A stretch of DNA of 64,000 nucleotides from positions 29,779-93,778 of the forward strand of contig CAJMNI010000006.1 of assembly GCA_905214735.1 (NCBI GenBank). Reading direction: 5' to 3'. A program made the translations under genes and the position numbers. Within the stretch, counting starts at the first letter, position 1; every line of letters starts with the position of its first letter. The notes beneath the pieces are model-generated. The model was not told where the DNA came from. It did not search any database and saw only the letters and a program-made list of their open reading frames with translations. This DNA comes from an uncultured bacterium. Its GTDB lineage: Bacteria > Bacteroidota > Bacteroidia > Bacteroidales > Muribaculaceae. Of this stretch, positions 60,759-64,000 are shown piece by piece.

Positions 60759-63337
60759 TTGCTTGGCTTGTTGGATTTTTCAGGGGGGGTGCCTGCCTTG
60801 ATGGGATTTTCAGGGGTTATTATGTCGAGCGCCACGTCTACCACGTTGAAGTCGTAGCTCTTTGATTCGCGATTGAGATTCTGCCATGTTGTCAGACAGG
60901 AATGCAGCAGCCTGATCTCATGCTTGTAGGTGCTCTCCCCTTCGCGCAATGTGCAGGGTAGGGGACCGCCCTGCACGTAGCCGAGCAACTCGTGGGAGGC
61001 GTTCCAGCGCAAATGCTCCGTCTGGGCAAGCACATTGAGTATGCGCTCTATCTGCGGATTGATTTCTTTCCCTTTGACAAGGGTATAGAGAATCTCCTTA
61101 GCGCTTCTCGAGATCGATTTCCAGTCGAATTCCGGCAGACCGACACGCTCCAAGGCTTTGCGCGCGATGAGACTTTTGGTCAGCGCATGGAGGGCGTTGG
61201 CCATGTCTTGCCCCTGCGTGCGCCTGAGCTTCATCAGTGCGCCAAATGTCGGACTGAAGAGCGTTCCCTGCTCATTATCCGGAACCCGGTGGAGCATCAG
61301 ATCGCGGTAGCTTTCTTCCCAGGCCGTTAACTCTTCTTTCTTCTCGTCCTTTTCTGTTTCTTCTTTTTCTTCGGGCTTTTCGGGCTTTTTCTTCGGATTG
61401 GCGGAGTTTTCGTATCTCTCCTTGTAATCTATCGCTTTTTGCTTCAGGGAGTCGTCGATGATGTTTTCGTAGGTAAACACCTTCTCGTCCATCCCGAAGA
61501 TGTAGATTGGACCGTCGGCCGAAGCGTTAAACTCTACCCGCTCCTGGGTAAATTTCGCGCAGTCGATGCCTCCGGCCGCTTCCTGAGCGAGCAGCAGCCT
61601 GTTGTAGAATCCGGCGATACGGCTGATATGGCCGTCTTCATCGTTGTGAGCCCTGACGAGGATGCAGAGTTTCGAGAGATCCTTGCGATAGCGGGCGGCC
61701 AGTTTAAGGATTCTGACGCCAAGGGAGATGTTGAGCTCGTCGTTGTCGGTGGCGATTACGGCATAATTCAGTTTTTCGATCCATTCGCCGGTGAGCTTTT
61801 CGTAGAAGCAGATGCTGCGGCAGTCCATCTGATGGAGTGTTATTGGCGAAGACCCGTCCTCCACGTCGCCGAGGAAGGGCATAGCCGGCTTCACGGCCGG
61901 TGCGTTGGCCACGAACGTTCCGGCAAGATCCGACATGTTCTTGTCGACCGCATCGAGATGGAAGTCGGATCTCATCACGCAGTCGTCGGTGCTTCCGGTC
62001 TTCACGAAGGCGCCGAATTCATAGAGAAACCTCACCGAATCCAGCCCCACCTCGCTGAAGCCCACCACCAGGGCGTTGAACGCCGAAGATACGGTGGCGT
62101 CGCCCTCAATGTCGACATAATTGGCAGGGAGGTATTTCTCATTCTGTTTGAGCAATTCCACGTTGATATGCGACGAATCGACCACCTTCACCTCGATCTG
62201 CGCCGAGGGGTTCTGGTCTTCTATCACGCGATGGATGCTGTTGTGGCGCGCCAGGCAGTAGAAATAGACCTTCCCGTCCCTCCTGGAAGTGAAATGCCCG
62301 ATAGCCGAGTCGTTCTGAAGCAGGGCGGCATTGTGGATATTCTCTTTCTCATCGTCGGAGAAGAAGAAGAAATGGATCTCCTTGCGCGTGCGGCGCCGCA
62401 GAATCCTTCTCAGCGAGCGCAGCTTCAGGACGGATCCTATGATGTCTTGTGACGAGCCGGTAGTCTTGACCGCAGAGAGGTCGGTGTAGGTGCTTGTCAC
62501 GAGCACGCGGAGCTTCTGAAGCTTCTCAAGCTCGGCTGTAGGCATGGCGAGGAAATCGAAAATGCGAGCGAAACCGGTCCGTTCGCCGAGCGATTCCTCG
62601 CGGTTTTTATTTGTCCGCACAATAATTATGCGGTAGTTGCCATGCCGGATCTTGCCAAGTTTTTCCTGAATGCTTTCAATCAGATGTGCCGACGGCCCAT
62701 TGAAGCCCCAGAACACGAATGTCTTCTCAGCCTTCCTGATTGCGCCCCACATTTTGACCCGGCATAAGAAATTGAAGCCGAAATATTTGATTAGGAAAAG
62801 GGTGCTGATCACGGCCGCAAAGAAATGCACGAGTGCGAAACAGAGCGAATACGCCCAGCTTTCGTGGAAGACTCCGTGGATTTCGCTGACGTCGCTGTCG
62901 AAAAGGAAGATCTTGAAGGCATAGATGATAGCCATCGGAGCGTTGGTGATCAGCGACACGTAAGAGCCGGTGCACATACCGACATCATATACCGCGAATC
63001 CGAAAACCCAGACTATCCAGAAAAAGAATTTCAGGCTAATATCGCGGAAATTCGGAGGAATCCTTTTGGTGATAAACGAGAAAAACAGAAACAGGATCAC
63101 CAATCCGGCGCCGAATATGGCGCTCCACATCCCCAGATCGCCGAGAACGCTCCAGTCCGGGATATTGCATATCTCGTCAATGCCGTTTTGAGTGAAAAGC
63201 TCCTTGACGGAGCCGTGCATATAATTGGCGATAGACTCGGCGTGGGATGAACCGGCAATGGAATCGGCCGAAACCGTTTTGCCCGCCGCGCCGGCGGCAG
63301 AATTGGGTGCGCTACAAAGCAGATTGAGAAATCCCAT
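60755..63337 (-). CDS. Four-TM, Rossmann/TrkA-N-like, RyR-containing membrane protein
   Basis: 860 aa. Four hydrophobic segments at about 72-90, 101-119, 124-146 and 162-186 are followed by two Rossmann-like regions: TFVFWGFNGPSAHLIESIQ at about 206-224 and NALVVGFSEVGLDSVRF at about 421-437, the latter close to the TrkA-N/RCK pattern. A Lys/Glu-rich linker spans about 647-670. The C-terminal part (about 765-840) has LAQTEHLRWNASHELLGY and a later SKSYDFNVVDVALDI, resembling a RyR-type ligand-binding domain. The whole suggests a ligand-gated channel or NAD-sensing membrane protein; no selectivity filter is obvious. Confidence 0.72.
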   Translation of the reverse strand: MGFLNLLCSAPNSAAGAAGKTVSADSIAGSSHAESIANYMHGSVKELFTQNGIDEICNIPDWSVLGDLGMWSAIFGAGLVILFLFFSFITKRIPPNFRDISLKFFFWIVWVFGFAVYDVGMCTGSYVSLITNAPMAIIYAFKIFLFDSDVSEIHGVFHESWAYSLCFALVHFFAAVISTLFLIKYFGFNFLCRVKMWGAIRKAEKTFVFWGFNGPSAHLIESIQEKLGKIRHGNYRIIIVRTNKNREESLGERTGFARIFDFLAMPTAELEKLQKLRVLVTSTYTDLSAVKTTGSSQDIIGSVLKLRSLRRILRRRTRKEIHFFFFSDDEKENIHNAALLQNDSAIGHFTSRRDGKVYFYCLARHNSIHRVIEDQNPSAQIEVKVVDSSHINVELLKQNEKYLPANYVDIEGDATVSSAFNALVVGFSEVGLDSVRFLYEFGAFVKTGSTDDCVMRSDFHLDAVDKNMSDLAGTFVANAPAVKPAMPFLGDVEDGSSPITLHQMDCRSICFYEKLTGEWIEKLNYAVIATDNDELNISLGVRILKLAARYRKDLSKLCILVRAHNDEDGHISRIAGFYNRLLLAQEAAGGIDCAKFTQERVEFNASADGPIYIFGMDEKVFTYENIIDDSLKQKAIDYKERYENSANPKKKPEKPEEKEETEKDEKKEELTAWEESYRDLMLHRVPDNEQGTLFSPTFGALMKLRRTQGQDMANALHALTKSLIARKALERVGLPEFDWKSISRSAKEILYTLVKGKEINPQIERILNVLAQTEHLRWNASHELLGYVQGGPLPCTLREGESTYKHEIRLLHSCLTTWQNLNRESKSYDFNVVDVALDIITPENPIKAGTPPEKSNKPSK

Positions 63338-63376
63338 AATAACGTTCAGTTAGATAATCAAAAAGGGGAAATTCCG

Positions 63377-63421
63377 CCGAAACAGAAGCAAAAGCGAAAC
63401 CTCCGAAACAGAAACAAAAGC
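63377..63421. repeat. 19-bp near-identical repeat in the RyR operon leader
   Basis: CCGAAACAGAAGCAAAAGC (63377-63395) and CCGAAACAGAAACAAAAGC (63403-63421) differ by one base and are spaced 26 bases apart. They lie in the untranslated leader between promoter and start codon. Confidence 0.9.
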
Positions 63422-63466
63422 CTCAGAAGATTAGCCAAGAAACAGAAGGCGACTCCCTATAAAAAG

Positions 63467-63497
63467 CAAAGATAATAAATCTCCCCGACATTCCAAC
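63467..63497 (-). promoter_or_regulatory. Promoter of the RyR operon
   Basis: On the minus strand GTTG (63494-63497), a 19-base spacer and TATCTTTGC (box 63467-63474). The same GTTG-N19 layout is seen for rnr. The predicted leader is about 120 bases. Confidence 0.6.
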
Positions 63498-63591
63498 CCG
63501 CCCGACCAACTTCTCCCAAATTTCCTTTGCGGCCGTTCGTCTTTTAAGAATTTCGGCGCTATCAGGAGTGACAACCATAATCTTACGATCA

Positions 63592-63963
63592 TCAGTCGTT
63601 CCAGAATTTCGCAAATTCTTTTCTTGCCTGTTTTATGAAATCAGTGAGTGTCGGGATTTGGTAGCCTATATATTTTTTGTCATCATCAACTGACAATTGG
63701 CCGTAAATATATTTCCCGTCTTCGGAGAAATGGCTTGGCGTGAAATAAATAGAAGACGTAAAGTTTGAAGCCGCATATTCTCCGGGCGGTTGTATGGTGC
63801 ATTCCATTAATAAGCAGCCGGTCCGAATGTCGTGAATGGTAATGACTCCGCCTCCGCTGACTGTCACTAACCATCTGTCCTGATTTACCAAGTCGGCACC
63901 GCTCGTAAACATTTGAGCATGACAATAATCGGAATCAAAGGTGTTTAAATTAGGGATATTCAG
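63592..63963 (-). pseudogene. C-terminal fragment of a WD40-type protein
   Basis: The frame reads QDRWLVTVSGGGVITIHDIR and SEDGKYIYGQLS, which look like WD40/beta-propeller blades. The end IPTLTDFIKQARKEFAKF resembles the C-termini of TIR- or STAND-WD40 proteins. The frame is interrupted by a stop at 63964-63966; the ATG at 63912 falls inside a blade, so it is not a normal start. No promoter or upstream domain is visible before the window edge. It is probably a decayed remnant of a larger gene beyond 63966. Confidence 0.55.
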
Positions 63964-64000
63964 TTAATGGCGGTGCCGGAGGTCAGCTAAAGTCGCTCAG

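Noticed and set aside
63423..63614. 63-codon minus-strand frame next to the WD40 fragment
   Set aside because: It spans the predicted RyR-operon promoter, so it looks like a translated regulatory stretch rather than a gene.

Overview
The window looks like chromosome from a high-GC member of the Bacteroidales, most plausibly the Muribaculaceae or a near relative; this placement is inferred from gene content and was not tested by a search. The clues are Bacteroidota-style promoters (TAnnTTTG, sometimes with an upstream TTTG or GTTG about 19-20 bases away), absence of clear Shine-Dalgarno tracts, and families typical of the phylum: DUF4294, WbqC-like, DUF4286, PCMD, an FtsI with a PASTA domain, and the extended MraY and LepB forms. 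No rRNA, CRISPR array, prophage or intact insertion sequence was seen.

Layout. 1-1.8 kb: 3' part of polA. 1.9-6.8 kb: OmpA/TPR lipoprotein, a small frameshifted gene, then pyrH-frr-glycosyltransferase. 6.8-17.4 kb, leftward: DUF4294, WbqC-like, lepB, dapB, PCMD protein, tatD, yidD, rnpA, queG, rnhA, pdxB and a membrane protein. 17.4-34.7 kb, leftward: an RlmL-type methyltransferase with an arginine-rich tail and the complete division/cell-wall (dcw) cluster rsmH-ftsL-ftsI-murE-mraY-murD-ftsW-murG-murC-ftsQ-ftsA-ftsZ, without mraZ at its head. 35-38.7 kb: a large GLUG-repeat surface protein. 39.2-53 kb, mostly rightward: SRPBCC protein, NhaC antiporter, ybeY-mnmG, apt, uvrC, a C1 peptidase (leftward), rnr and a six-hairpin glycosidase. 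An exact parS (ParB-binding) sequence lies between mnmG and apt, close to the point where the prevailing gene direction switches from leftward to rightward, so the region may be near the replication origin. 53-54.3 kb: the SRP RNA gene with a well-formed promoter, tRNA-Thr(TGT), DUF4286 and ruvC.

54.3-64 kb is the accessory and most interesting part. A four-gene unit encodes a TIR domain tethered by one membrane segment to an FGE-sulfatase-like domain, two unrecognised exported proteins, and an exported TPR-CHAT protease with an intact His/Cys pair. It is followed by a truncated REP-associated transposase remnant, a two-gene RyR operon (a stand-alone RyR protein and a four-TM protein with two Rossmann/TrkA-N-like domains and a C-terminal RyR-like domain), and the tail of a WD40-type protein. 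TIR, CHAT, FGE, RyR and WD40 modules recur in bacterial conflict and signalling systems. The proposal that these genes form membrane-spanning sensing or defence systems is inference from domain content and gene order.
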